Virus record (IMG/VR): IMGVR_UViG_3300008963_000006
Span: 1-39,163 of that record
DNA: 39,163 nt
Direction: 5' to 3' (one strand)
Origin: a virus
Shown piece after piece: positions 1 to 9,000 of this stretch (the stretch's first letter is position 1; each line of letters begins with the position of its first letter). Under the pieces are notes generated by a model, which worked only from the letters and a program-made list of their open reading frames with translations, searched no databases and was not told the origin of the DNA. The position numbers and the translations under genes are program-made.

Positions 1-533
1 AACCATATAGTGTCACAGGTGATGAAGTGCGATGCACAACCATATAGTGACACAGGGGAATCATATACCGTACCATGTAGTGTCACTGGGGTTGGGTTTC
101 ACACATAACCATATAGTGACACAGGGAAACCATATAGTGTCACAGGGAGACACACAATACCATACCATATAGTGTCACAGGGAAACCATATAGTGTCACA
201 GGTGATGAACGGACAACCATATAGTGACACTGGGGTTGGATTTCACAAACACAAAGCATAACCATGCAGTGACACAGGTGTTGGTGATGAACGGATAACC
301 ATATAGTGCCACAGGGAAGACACACAGAGCACATACTATATAATGTCACTGGGAAACTATACCATGTGGTGTCACAGGTGTTGAGATGGATTGGACAACC
401 ATATAGTGACACAGGGAAATGAGATTCAAGTGTGATTGATATGAACCATGTAATGACACAGGGGAGACATGCATTGGATCCACCATATAGTTACACTGGG
501 GTTGGTGGTGGATAACCATATAATGTCACAGGG
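1..533. repeat. Array of 16 imperfect 20-bp direct repeats
   Basis: Sixteen copies of a motif close to AACCATATAGTGWCACAGGG start near 1, 38, 71, 107, 128, 163, 184, 215, 260, 297, 334, 359, 397, 444, 481 and 514. Start-to-start spacing is 21 to 47 bp, most often 31 to 38. The core GTGWCAC is palindromic, as expected for a protein-binding site, and is flanked by an AT-rich ATATA half. Intervals also share pieces such as GTTGG, GATGAACGGA and GGGAGACACACA, so longer units were duplicated. The array sits directly upstream of the replication module, which fits replication-origin iterons or a multi-operator control region. It may continue left of the window. Function is inferred. Confidence 0.85.
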
Positions 534-726
534 CAAGGCAAAAGAATCTTCAATACATCATATCTTAATACACGCTTAACCGTGTCTTCACATAAGAATT
601 CTTGTTGGGCTTCTATATATGGGTGTACAATATGAGACAAGGCAACAGACAAGCCAACCTCTCAAAAGTTTTCATACGCCACCACAAAGGCAATTTAAAC
701 ACTCATTAAACACTCTTTAGAACAAT
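534..726 (+). promoter_or_regulatory. Non-coding leader upstream of the ssDNA-binding protein gene
   Basis: No convincing ORF lies here. The stretch is AT-rich, includes a CTATATATGG element near 612-621, and ends CTCTTTAGAACAAT directly before the ATG at 727. It probably contains the promoter for the first replication gene, but I cannot fix its -35 and -10 boxes. The start codon has no Shine-Dalgarno sequence. Confidence 0.35.
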
Positions 727-1611
727 ATGTCAGGTTTCAGTATTGATACCTCCAGTCTCAAAAATACACTTAACCGTTTGGACAACAAGCGAAGCAAAGG
801 GGACCACATCTGGAAGCCAAATGAAGGCACTCAAAAAATTCGTCTTGTGCCTTACAAGTACAACAAGAACAATCCGTTCATTGAACTTCTCTTCCATTAC
901 AATATCCCCGGAAAAAATTGGTTGAGTCCTGCAAGTGACCCCATCGGAGATCGTGATCCAATTTACGAGTTCACACAGAAACTCAAGAATCTTGGAGACA
1001 CCAAAAGTTACAACCTTGCACGGGAAATTGAACCCAAATTACGCACATATGCACCTGTTGTCGTGAGAGGTGAAGAAGATCAAGGTGTTCGGTATTGGGG
1101 ATTTGGAAAGACCATTTATAAAAAGCTCGTGACAATGCTTCTTGATGAAGATCAAGGAGATTACATTGACCCCATCAATGGAATGGATCTCAAGGTCAAG
1201 TACATCCCAAGGGAGCAATCGCCAACCCAGTTCCCACAAACCGAGATCAGCCCGGTGTTCAAGCAAGTTCCCTTGACAGAGAATGAAAACCAATTGGAAT
1301 CGTGGCTTGAAAATCAGGTCAAGATCACCGAAGTGTTTGATATTCCAACCGAAGAACAGCTGCTTGAAATTCTTGAAGACTTCAAGAATGCTCAGTTTGA
1401 CGAAGATCGCTACAATGAAATGAAGCGCAATCAAGTCATGGGTTATGGTTTCGTGACCGACGATGAACTTGAAGGTGATGATGATGAAACCGGTTCGGCA
1501 ACTGCTGAATCAAGCGTGGATTCATCGTCCAATGGTTCCGCCCAAGAAACTGAAGTCATGGAAGATGACATGGACAACCTTGACGACGAACTTGATGCAT
1601 TTCTTGGTTGA
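727..1611 (+). CDS. 32: gp32-like single-stranded DNA-binding protein
   Basis: 294 aa, close to T4 gp32 (301 aa). It would coat ssDNA during replication and recombination and recruit partner proteins. The N-terminal half has the phage SSB pattern: a basic KSKGDHIWKP segment near residues 23-32, then KIRLVPYK (about 37-44) and PFIELLFHYNIPGKNW (about 50-65), forming the OB-fold core. The C-terminus is very acidic and ends in DNLDDELDAFLG, preceded by a Ser/Glu/Asp-rich linker. Such a tail is typical of SSBs that bind other replication proteins. The gp32 zinc-binding Cys set is not evident. The gene opens the replication module and is closed by a strong terminator at 1663-1693. The family call is by sequence pattern and position. 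Confidence 0.82.
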   Translation: MSGFSIDTSSLKNTLNRLDNKRSKGDHIWKPNEGTQKIRLVPYKYNKNNPFIELLFHYNIPGKNWLSPASDPIGDRDPIYEFTQKLKNLGDTKSYNLAREIEPKLRTYAPVVVRGEEDQGVRYWGFGKTIYKKLVTMLLDEDQGDYIDPINGMDLKVKYIPREQSPTQFPQTEISPVFKQVPLTENENQLESWLENQVKITEVFDIPTEEQLLEILEDFKNAQFDEDRYNEMKRNQVMGYGFVTDDELEGDDDETGSATAESSVDSSSNGSAQETEVMEDDMDNLDDELDAFLG

Positions 1612-1662
1612 GGCAAAAAAAGGTTGCGTCCAAATCGCATGATTGAGCAAACAACGGTGGAC

Positions 1663-1697
1663 GTGAAGCGGGGGCATCCCCGCTTCACTTTTTATTT
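1663..1697 (+). terminator. Strong intrinsic terminator after gene 32
   Basis: Perfect 11-bp stem GTGAAGCGGGG (1663-1673) / CCCCGCTTCAC (1678-1688) with a GCAT loop, followed at once by TTTTTATTT. This is a textbook rho-independent terminator and good evidence for a bacterial transcription system. It isolates the SSB transcript from uvsX. Confidence 0.92.
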
Positions 1698-1717
1698 CAA
1701 AATACACAAGTTTTCAT

Positions 1718-3319
1718 ATGTCAACAGAAGACAAATTAGCACGTAGTATTGCGAGTACGCTGAACCGTTCAAATTCCGGCGGATCGGGAAAGATTGCGCA
1801 CTTCTTGAACGATAACGACAGTCCAACCAATGTGAGCCGATTTGTTCCCACGGGTTCCACGGTTTTGGATATGTTGATTTCAAACAAGCCCGATGGTGGG
1901 CTTCCTGTCGGCAAAATCGTGGAGTTTTACGGGCTTCCGGCTTGCATCCATCCCAGTACCAAAATTGATGTTCGTGTGGATGGCAATCATAAAACATGCA
2001 GTGCTGCAAAAATTCAAGGTCTCCTTGATCAATCATCTCTTGTTGAAGTTCCCACTAAAAACGACGAATGGACTCAAGTAACAGACTTTGTTCACAAGGG
2101 CATTCAAAAAAGTTACCGTGTGATAACAGATTCCGGAGATTCCATTGTGGTAAGTGAAAACCATCTCTTCTTCACAAACCAAGAATGGGTGTATACCAAA
2201 GACCTTGACCCGCATCAACATCAAATCATGAGTCAAGATGGGCTTGTTGACATTGCAGTGATTGAGTCTGCTGGAATGCAACCCACGGTTGATATCACGG
2301 TGGATCACCCGGATCAATGCTACTTTGCGCAAAACATGTTGCATCACAACACCGGAAAATCGTTGATTGCAAGCCACGTTCTTGCACACACTCAAAAGAT
2401 GGGTGGGCTTGCAGTCTATATTGACACTGAAAGTGCAGCCAAACCGGAGTTTCTGGAAACCATTGGAATTGATCTCAACAACCTTGTATACATTGCACAA
2501 AACCGTGCAGAACACATTTTTGCGGTGATTGAAAAGTGTATTCAGAAGGTCAAAAAAGAAGATAGTGATCGTTTCATCACGGTGGTTGTTGATTCCATTG
2601 CAGGCATGACCACGGAGAATGAAGACAGTGCAGATTACGCAAAAGAGGGGTATGCCACGGACAAAGCGATCATCTTGTCAAAAGCCATGCGCAAAATCAA
2701 CAAGATGATTGGAAGTGAGCAAGTTCTTTTGCTTTTCACAAATCAAGTCCGGCACAGCATGAACATGTATGGACCGGAATATACAACTCCAGGTGGACAA
2801 GCTGTGCCATTTCATTCCAGTGTTCGTGTTCATCTACGCAAGGCCAAAACCATTGCGAAAACCATCTCTGGCAAGAAACAGCAAGTTGGTGCAAAGTTGC
2901 GTCCCAAGGTGGAAAAGAATCGTCTTGCTCCGTCTGGACGATCTTGCGAATTTGATCTGTTCTTCAACACGGGGATTGATGATGTGGGAAGTTGGTGGGA
3001 TGTTCTCAAAGAGCATCAATGGATTAACCACAAGTCTCGTGGGTGGTATCTCATTGTTGGCGAAAAAGATGACGACGGGAATCCAATCTCTTGGTGGGCA
3101 GGACAAGGCCAAGAAACAACAGATGACAAGGATGATGCAAGGAATGTGCAAGAAGGTTCATTCAACGATTACGCAAAAGAAGATCCTGAATTTCGGAAGT
3201 TTTTACGCGACCGGTTAGAAAATAGCATCCTTGTCACATATAACCAAGATTGGACAGGCGACGATGATCTTGAGTATACTGAAGACGATACAACAACGGT
3301 TTCAGACCAAGACAGCTAA
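1718..3319 (+). CDS. uvsX: UvsX/RecA-family recombinase precursor with in-frame intein
   Basis: 533 aa precursor. Removing the 136-aa intein (residues 76-211) leaves 397 aa, close to T4 UvsX (391). The enzyme is an ATP-dependent strand-exchange protein for recombination-dependent replication. Joining the exteins restores the Walker A motif GLPA|TGKS. The Walker B-like strand is FITVVVDSI, followed later by LLLFTNQVR and TTPGGQAVPFHSSVR, a RecA-core signature for the ATP cap and loop region. The C-terminus is acidic (GDDDLEYTEDDTTT). Start ATG 1718 has no Shine-Dalgarno. The product cannot bind ATP properly until the intein is spliced. UvsX versus bacterial RecA is decided mainly by length and by the T4-like neighbours. 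Confidence 0.88.
   Translation: MSTEDKLARSIASTLNRSNSGGSGKIAHFLNDNDSPTNVSRFVPTGSTVLDMLISNKPDGGLPVGKIVEFYGLPACIHPSTKIDVRVDGNHKTCSAAKIQGLLDQSSLVEVPTKNDEWTQVTDFVHKGIQKSYRVITDSGDSIVVSENHLFFTNQEWVYTKDLDPHQHQIMSQDGLVDIAVIESAGMQPTVDITVDHPDQCYFAQNMLHHNTGKSLIASHVLAHTQKMGGLAVYIDTESAAKPEFLETIGIDLNNLVYIAQNRAEHIFAVIEKCIQKVKKEDSDRFITVVVDSIAGMTTENEDSADYAKEGYATDKAIILSKAMRKINKMIGSEQVLLLFTNQVRHSMNMYGPEYTTPGGQAVPFHSSVRVHLRKAKTIAKTISGKKQQVGAKLRPKVEKNRLAPSGRSCEFDLFFNTGIDDVGSWWDVLKEHQWINHKSRGWYLIVGEKDDDGNPISWWAGQGQETTDDKDDARNVQEGSFNDYAKEDPEFRKFLRDRLENSILVTYNQDWTGDDDLEYTEDDTTTVSDQDS
1943..2350 (+). other. Mini-intein in the UvsX P-loop
   Basis: Intein residues 76-211 (136 aa, no endonuclease domain). Block A starts CIHPSTKIDV with Cys1, block B is VVSENHLFF, block F is VDITVDHPDQCYFAQ, and block G ends MLHHN before Thr+1. 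The junctions therefore look canonical: Cys1, His-Asn end and a Thr nucleophile. Excision rejoins GLPA to TGKS. The size matches a splicing-only HINT domain. Confidence 0.92.
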
Positions 3320-3339
3320 AAAAACCACAATCAAAGATG

Positions 3340-3382
3340 AAATGGGAGATCGCTTCTCAAAAAGAGTATCTCCCATTTTCAT
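3340..3382 (+). terminator. Possible terminator after uvsX
   Basis: AAATGGGAGAT (3340-3350) pairs with ATCTCCCATTT (3368-3378) across a 17-nt loop that holds a small inner CTC/GAG pairing. Only a short T-run follows. It is either a weak terminator or an RNA-stabilising hairpin. Confidence 0.5.
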
Positions 3383-3409
3383 TCACCAAACTTAGATCAA
3401 ATGTGAAAC

Positions 3410-4495
3410 ATGAGTGATGATAACCGAAGTGATAATGGTGATGTGTTTGACAAGCTCATTAATGAAATCAAAGACAAAAAGGATCAGCACGACCAGAAAA
3501 ACAAAAATGATCAAATTTTGGTTTGTGATGGCATGAACACGTTTCTTCGTGGATTTCACGTGAATCCAGCATCTAATGAAGACGGTGTTCACATTGGAGG
3601 CATTGTGGCATTCCTTAATAGCTTGGGGTATGCAATTAAACGGTTCAGTCCAACACGGTGCATTGTGGTTTTTGATGGAAAGGGTGGATCATACCGACGC
3701 AAGCAAATTTACAGTGAATACAAGGCAGGCCGATCACGTTCAACCACGTCCAATCGGTTCTATCAGTTTCATAATGACCCAGATGCAATTGAAGAGGACA
3801 AAAACCGAGAAGTGTCTCGTGTCGCAGAGTACCTGCAATGTTTGCCGGTCACGTTTATAATGATTGACAACATTGAAGCAGACGATGTGATTGCACATCT
3901 TGTAACTGATGTTTACAATGGCTCCGAACACAACATCAAGATCATGTCAACCGACAAGGATTTTTTGCAACTTGTCAATGACAACGTGCATGTGTGGCGG
4001 CCCACTGAAAAAAAGTTGTACACGCCCGATGTGGTGATGGACAAATACGGAATCCCACCGAATCAATTTATGCTGTTTCGCACCATTGAAGGAGATAGCA
4101 GTGACAACATTCCTGGTGTTCCATACGTCGGAGAAAAGCGTGTCAAGAAGCATCTTGCAGAGTTGATTGAAAAGCCTGAACGACAAAGTGTTGATGAAAT
4201 CATTGAATACGTGAAAAGCAAGACTGACGAGTCCACTACATATCAGCGCATTTTGGATAACCGAGACATCATTGAACGCAATTGGAAGTTGATGCAACTA
4301 CATGATGTGGACATATCTCTTTCCAAAATGAATGAAATTAGAGACGCCGTGGAGCATGATCAAAGCACCCTTGACCGGATTTGTTTTGAACGACTCTACC
4401 GAGAAGATAAATTATGGAAAGTGATCAATAATGCTCAGACGTGGCTGTCAGAGCGGTTTTCAAAGCTGAATCGGTTTTCAAACAAATCTGAGTGA
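3410..4495 (+). CDS. 5'-3' exonuclease (T4 RNase H / FEN family)
   Basis: 361 aa. A PIN/FEN-fold nuclease expected to remove RNA primers and flaps during lagging-strand synthesis. Visible metal-binding motifs, in order: LVCDGMNTFLRG (first Asp, about residue 39), VVFDGKGGSYRRKQIYSEYK (about 85-104), EADDVIAHL (about 156-164), STDKDFLQLV and GDSSDNIPGVPYVGEKR, the last being the helix-three-turn-helix that binds DNA. The N-terminal 30 residues are Asp/Lys-rich and not part of the fold. Length is slightly above T4 RNase H (305 aa). The gene sits between uvsX and the helicase gene, as expected for a replication cassette. ATG 3410 is used, and a second ATG is not needed. Confidence 0.85.
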   Translation: MSDDNRSDNGDVFDKLINEIKDKKDQHDQKNKNDQILVCDGMNTFLRGFHVNPASNEDGVHIGGIVAFLNSLGYAIKRFSPTRCIVVFDGKGGSYRRKQIYSEYKAGRSRSTTSNRFYQFHNDPDAIEEDKNREVSRVAEYLQCLPVTFIMIDNIEADDVIAHLVTDVYNGSEHNIKIMSTDKDFLQLVNDNVHVWRPTEKKLYTPDVVMDKYGIPPNQFMLFRTIEGDSSDNIPGVPYVGEKRVKKHLAELIEKPERQSVDEIIEYVKSKTDESTTYQRILDNRDIIERNWKLMQLHDVDISLSKMNEIRDAVEHDQSTLDRICFERLYREDKLWKVINNAQTWLSERFSKLNRFSNKSE

Positions 4496-4499
4496 CACG

Positions 4500-5957
4500 G
4501 TGAAAAAACACAAACAAAAAGATTCCGACTACATGGAAAATATGGCAAATGAGAAGACCGCACAAAAAGACAATCTCTCAAAATTCGGAAGCAGTTTCCA
4601 AACCAAGACACTAAGTTGTTTGCTGTCCGACAAAAAGTTCACGGAGCAAATGCTTGACATTTTGGACACGGAGTATTATGACAAACGAGCAAACCAGTGG
4701 ATCTGTAGTCAAATTATTGAATACTGGAACAAGTACAGAGATGCACCCACACTTGATTTCTTCAAGAACCGACTTTCAAAGGTTGAGCAGCCTGATTTTC
4801 AACAAAACATCAAAGAATCGCTCAAAAACGCGTTCCGGAACCGTGAAGCCAAGGATCTTGATTACGTGAAGGACGAATTTCTTGATTTTGCAAAGAATCA
4901 AGCCATGAAGGTTGCAATCATGGAAAGTGTTGACATGATCAAGAGAGGAGATTACGAGTCCATCCGCAACCGCGTGGACAAGGCGCTTAACGCGGGGCTT
5001 TCCAAAGACATTGGACATATTTACCGCCGAGACATGGATCTCCGAATGCAGAAGAGTTCACGGAAAACTATTGGAACCGGGTTTGATGTTCTTGATGATA
5101 TCATGGACGGCGGTCTTGGTGCCGGAGAACTCGGAGTTTTTGTGGGAAGCAGTGGAGCAGGAAAAACGTGGTTTCTTGCAAGTTTGGGTGCAGCAGCAAT
5201 GTTGAATGGTGCAATGGTTGCCCATTATACATTGGAACTTAGTGACACCCAAACGGGGCTTCGTTATGATAGCATCTTGTCTGGATACGGACCGTCCGAT
5301 GTACGTCACCACAAGTCAGAACTCAAGGAACTGATTGAAAAGATCCGGGGTGATATTTCAATCCGCCAATGGCCTGCTCGCACGGTGTCGGTACAAAGTA
5401 TTCGGGCACATGTGCAACGCCTTGAAACCATTCATCGCAAGCCTGATCTTATTCTTGTTGATTATGCCGACCTTCTCAAAACCACAAGTGGAAGGGATTA
5501 CGGCGGCAATAGTTACGACCGACTTGGGGAAATTTACATTGAACTTCGTGCAATGGCAACTGAATTGGGTGTTCCCATTTGGACGGTGTCTCAAGCGAAT
5601 CGGAATGGCGCAAGCGCTGACATCATTGGTGCTGATTTGATTGCTGATAGTTACCAGAAAATCATGCATTCTGATTTTGTTGCAAGCATTGCACGCACAT
5701 CTGACGACAAACAAACGGACACGGCGCGAATTCATGTCATGAAAAATCGGTTTGGACCAGATGGAGTTGTGTTTCCTGCAATTGTGAGTTGTGACACCGG
5801 ACACTTTGAGTTGTTTGAGCAAGACAGTGATCAAGCCGAACAGTTGATTCGTCGCATGGAACAACAGAAAGCCAGCGAGAAAAACAAACATCTATCACGC
5901 CTTGTTGATGATTTCATGAATGGTGATTTGAGACCCCGAGAAAGTGTTGGAGTTTGA
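4500..5957 (+). CDS. 41: Replicative DNA helicase, DnaB/gp41-like
   Basis: 485 aa from a GTG at 4500, 4 nt after the exonuclease stop. In-frame ATG codons at 4533 and 4542 are equally possible starts and would give a cleaner N-terminus. A hexameric 5'-3' helicase at the fork. The N-terminal part (about residues 25-140) matches a DnaB N-terminal helical domain. The RecA-like core has Walker A GSSGAGKT (216-223) and Walker B LILVDYADLL, then WTVSQANR as the sensor strand and an arginine-bearing MKNRFGPDG near the end. The C-terminal 40 residues are charged and probably a partner-binding tail. Length is close to T4 gp41 (475 aa). Confidence 0.87.
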   Translation: MKKHKQKDSDYMENMANEKTAQKDNLSKFGSSFQTKTLSCLLSDKKFTEQMLDILDTEYYDKRANQWICSQIIEYWNKYRDAPTLDFFKNRLSKVEQPDFQQNIKESLKNAFRNREAKDLDYVKDEFLDFAKNQAMKVAIMESVDMIKRGDYESIRNRVDKALNAGLSKDIGHIYRRDMDLRMQKSSRKTIGTGFDVLDDIMDGGLGAGELGVFVGSSGAGKTWFLASLGAAAMLNGAMVAHYTLELSDTQTGLRYDSILSGYGPSDVRHHKSELKELIEKIRGDISIRQWPARTVSVQSIRAHVQRLETIHRKPDLILVDYADLLKTTSGRDYGGNSYDRLGEIYIELRAMATELGVPIWTVSQANRNGASADIIGADLIADSYQKIMHSDFVASIARTSDDKQTDTARIHVMKNRFGPDGVVFPAIVSCDTGHFELFEQDSDQAEQLIRRMEQQKASEKNKHLSRLVDDFMNGDLRPRESVGV

Positions 5958-5975
5958 TGAAGTGAGATAGATATA

Positions 5976-6005
5976 TTGCCCAACGGCATACAAAAGTATT
6001 ATATA
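5976..6005 (+). promoter_or_regulatory. Candidate promoter for nrdJ
   Basis: TTGCCC (5976-5981) lies 18 bp upstream of TATATA (6000-6005), inside the 100-bp gap before nrdJ. The match to a sigma70-type promoter is only fair, and the alternative -10 TATTAT leaves a 15-bp spacer. The downstream leader is A/C-rich with no Shine-Dalgarno. Confidence 0.3.
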
Positions 6006-6057
6006 CCCACAAGCGCACATACAAACAAACAAGAGACGAAAAACGTATATACAAAGA

Positions 6058-9000
6058 ATGAAGAAACTAACACGAGCACAAATTCAAGACCTTGGTGAAT
6101 CCGTATCAAGAGAACAAGCCCTTGCATCCAGTAAAGAGTATTTTGGTGGCGGAAACATGGAAGCCACTAATTTTCTCAACAAATATGCACTCAAAGATTT
6201 TAATGGTCGGTATTATGAAAAAACACCGGATGACATGCATAACCGGCTTGCCGATGCGTTTGCTGAAGTGGAAGACGCATTTCCAAACGGAATGTCACGG
6301 GAAACCATTTATGACCTTCTCAAAGATTTCAATGGTCCGATCCCCCAAGGAAGCGTCATGAGTGCGGTCCGAAATCCGTTTCAATTGATTTCAACTGCAA
6401 ACTGTTTTGTTGTTCTTGAAACAGACGACGACAGTTATGGAAATATCATGAAAACGGATGAAGAACTTGCCCAAATCATGAAACGTCGCGGTGGTGTGGG
6501 AACTGATTTGTCCCATCTTCGCCCCAGAACCAGTGTTGTTCAAAATGCTGCAAGAACATCAACAGGAGCAGTCAGCTTTGCACATAGATATTCAAACACC
6601 ACTCGCGAAGTCGCACAGAATAACCGGCGTGGGGCTTTGATGCTGACTCTGGATTGTAGGCATCCCGATCTTGAAGAGTTCATCAACCTGAAGGCAGAAA
6701 AGGGCGCTGTCACAGGAGCTAATATTTCCGTGAAGTTTCATGATGATTTCATGGAAGCTGTAAAAAACAATGATACATACACGTTGCGGTATCCGGTTGA
6801 TGTGGAACCTGAAGATGCTGATATGACCAAAGAGGTTGACGCCAAACGCCTTTTTGATTTGTTTGTACGCAACAACTATGGACCCGGTGATGTTGAGGGA
6901 GCCGAACCGGGGGCCATATGGATGGATGAAATCCATCGTGAGAGTCCTGCGGGATGTTATCCGGGATTCAAAGAAATTTCAACCAATCCCTGCTTCTCGG
7001 GCGACACCAAAATTGCTGTTGCCGATGGTCGGGGTGCGGTATCAATCAAAGAACTTGCAGAACAAGGAGATGACGTTGATGTGTATGCAGCAAACCCAGA
7101 AACCGGGGATATTGAAATCAAACGAGGTCGGAATCCACGGGTTACGGGTACTGATAAACAGGTCGTTCGCGTGACATTCAGCCGGGGAAGTCATGTTGAC
7201 GTTACTCCAGATCATCCATTTTTGATGAAAGATGGAAGCAAAAAGCAAGCCAAAGACCTTGATCCCGGCGATTCAATTGCCCCGTTTACGAAGTACAAAG
7301 AAGACTCTTTTGGAAACGGAAATGAGTATTGGAGAATCAATACAAACTTCAAGGATACCAATCAACGCACCTTAGAACATCGTTTGATTGCGCGCCATTC
7401 CGATAAAACGAAGTGGGATGAATTGTATGATGAAAACAAGAAGTCCGGTTGGATGAGCGGTGGGCTTGTTGTTCACCATAAAGATTATGATGGTCTGAAT
7501 AATGACCCTGAAAACCTTGAGATTATGACTTTCAAGGAGCATAACAAGTACCATGCCGATCATGATACGAAAGGAACGAAAAATGGACGTTGGTGTGGCA
7601 CAACAAATCAAGAACTTCGTGAAATTGGAATTGGCTTTGCCGAAAACCTCGGACGCCGGTTTTCAAAGAAAGAATGGCACAAATACGCCGACAAACACAA
7701 TCTTCCAAAGGATGTAAGCGGAGAATATCGTTCAACTGACGAATACTCCAACGTGACGGAATTCGGAAAATGGTGTGCAGATCAAGCCGATGTTTCACAA
7801 TTCAACGGTATTGATCCACGGGTTGCCAAGACGTTTTTCCGTATGCTCCGTCAAGGGTATACAACGGAGATTCGTGAGATTGGCGAAAATCGTCATGAAG
7901 TATACGTTGAAAAAACGTGTGAACACTGTGGTTCAACGTTCATGAAGCATCATCAACAGCGAGAAGTTTCATATTGCAGCTTGTCATGTTCTTCACAGCG
8001 TCTTTCACAAAGCCAAAAAATGCAAGACGTTTATCGTGACAGAAGTGAACGATTCCAACAAGAAGCTAACCAAAAAAGGCAGCGTCAACTTGATGTGTTC
8101 ACAAGTCTTGCGTTTGAAATGGACAGAGATCCTTACATTTATGAGTGGAAGGATGAGTGTGAGCGTAGGGGCATTTCAAAACGGCTTCGCACAAAATACG
8201 GGTTTGACAATTACACCGACCTGAAAGAACATGCGGAGGCATACAACCACCGTGTTCAGTCTGTGGAATACTTGGGTGAAAGGGAGACGGTATACAATAT
8301 CACGGTAGATGATCATCACACGGTTGGAATTATAACTGAGGATGAAAACAACAAAACGGGTATTTTTGCATTCCAATGTGGCGAGCTTCCCTTGCCAGAT
8401 GGAGACTCGTGCCGGTTGCTTGCAATCAACTTGTATCCGTATGTTGAAAATCCATTTACCGATCAAGCTTGGTTTAACTTTGAACGGTTCCGCCGAGAAG
8501 TCCGCGCAAGCCAGCGAATCATGGATGACGTGGTTGAAATTGAACTGAACCATATCTCATGGATCATTGAAAAGGTGAAAAACGACCCGGAAGATCCTGT
8601 TGTCAAGCAACGAGAACTTAATCTTTGGAATAGAATCCTTGAGACGTGCCGCAAGGGGCGTCGTACAGGGCTTGGAACAACTGCCCTTGGGGACACCCTT
8701 GCTGCTCTTGGAATCCGATATGGAAGCAATGAGAGCATTCAGAAGGCAGATGAAATCTATCGGGAATTCAAACTTGCTGCATATCGTGAAAGTGTTGAAC
8801 TTGCAAAAGAGCGTGGTCCATTTCCAATGTGGGATCCCGATATTGAAAAGGATAACCCGTTCCTTCTTCGTATTCAAGAACAAGACCCCGAGTTGTATGC
8901 GGACATGCAAAAGCACGGACGCCGAAACATTGCTCTTTTGACCAATGCTCCAACGGGAACCGTGTCTACACTTGCACAAACGAGTAGTGGGATTGAGAAC

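Noticed and set aside
140-412. 90-aa open frame on the minus strand
   Set aside because: It lies wholly inside the direct repeats and its translation is a repetition of the repeat unit.
1-533. CRISPR array
   Set aside because: Repeats are imperfect, spacers are short (about 1-27 bases), variable and related to each other, and no cas genes are nearby. The Cas4-like nuclease at 20848 is an ordinary phage type.
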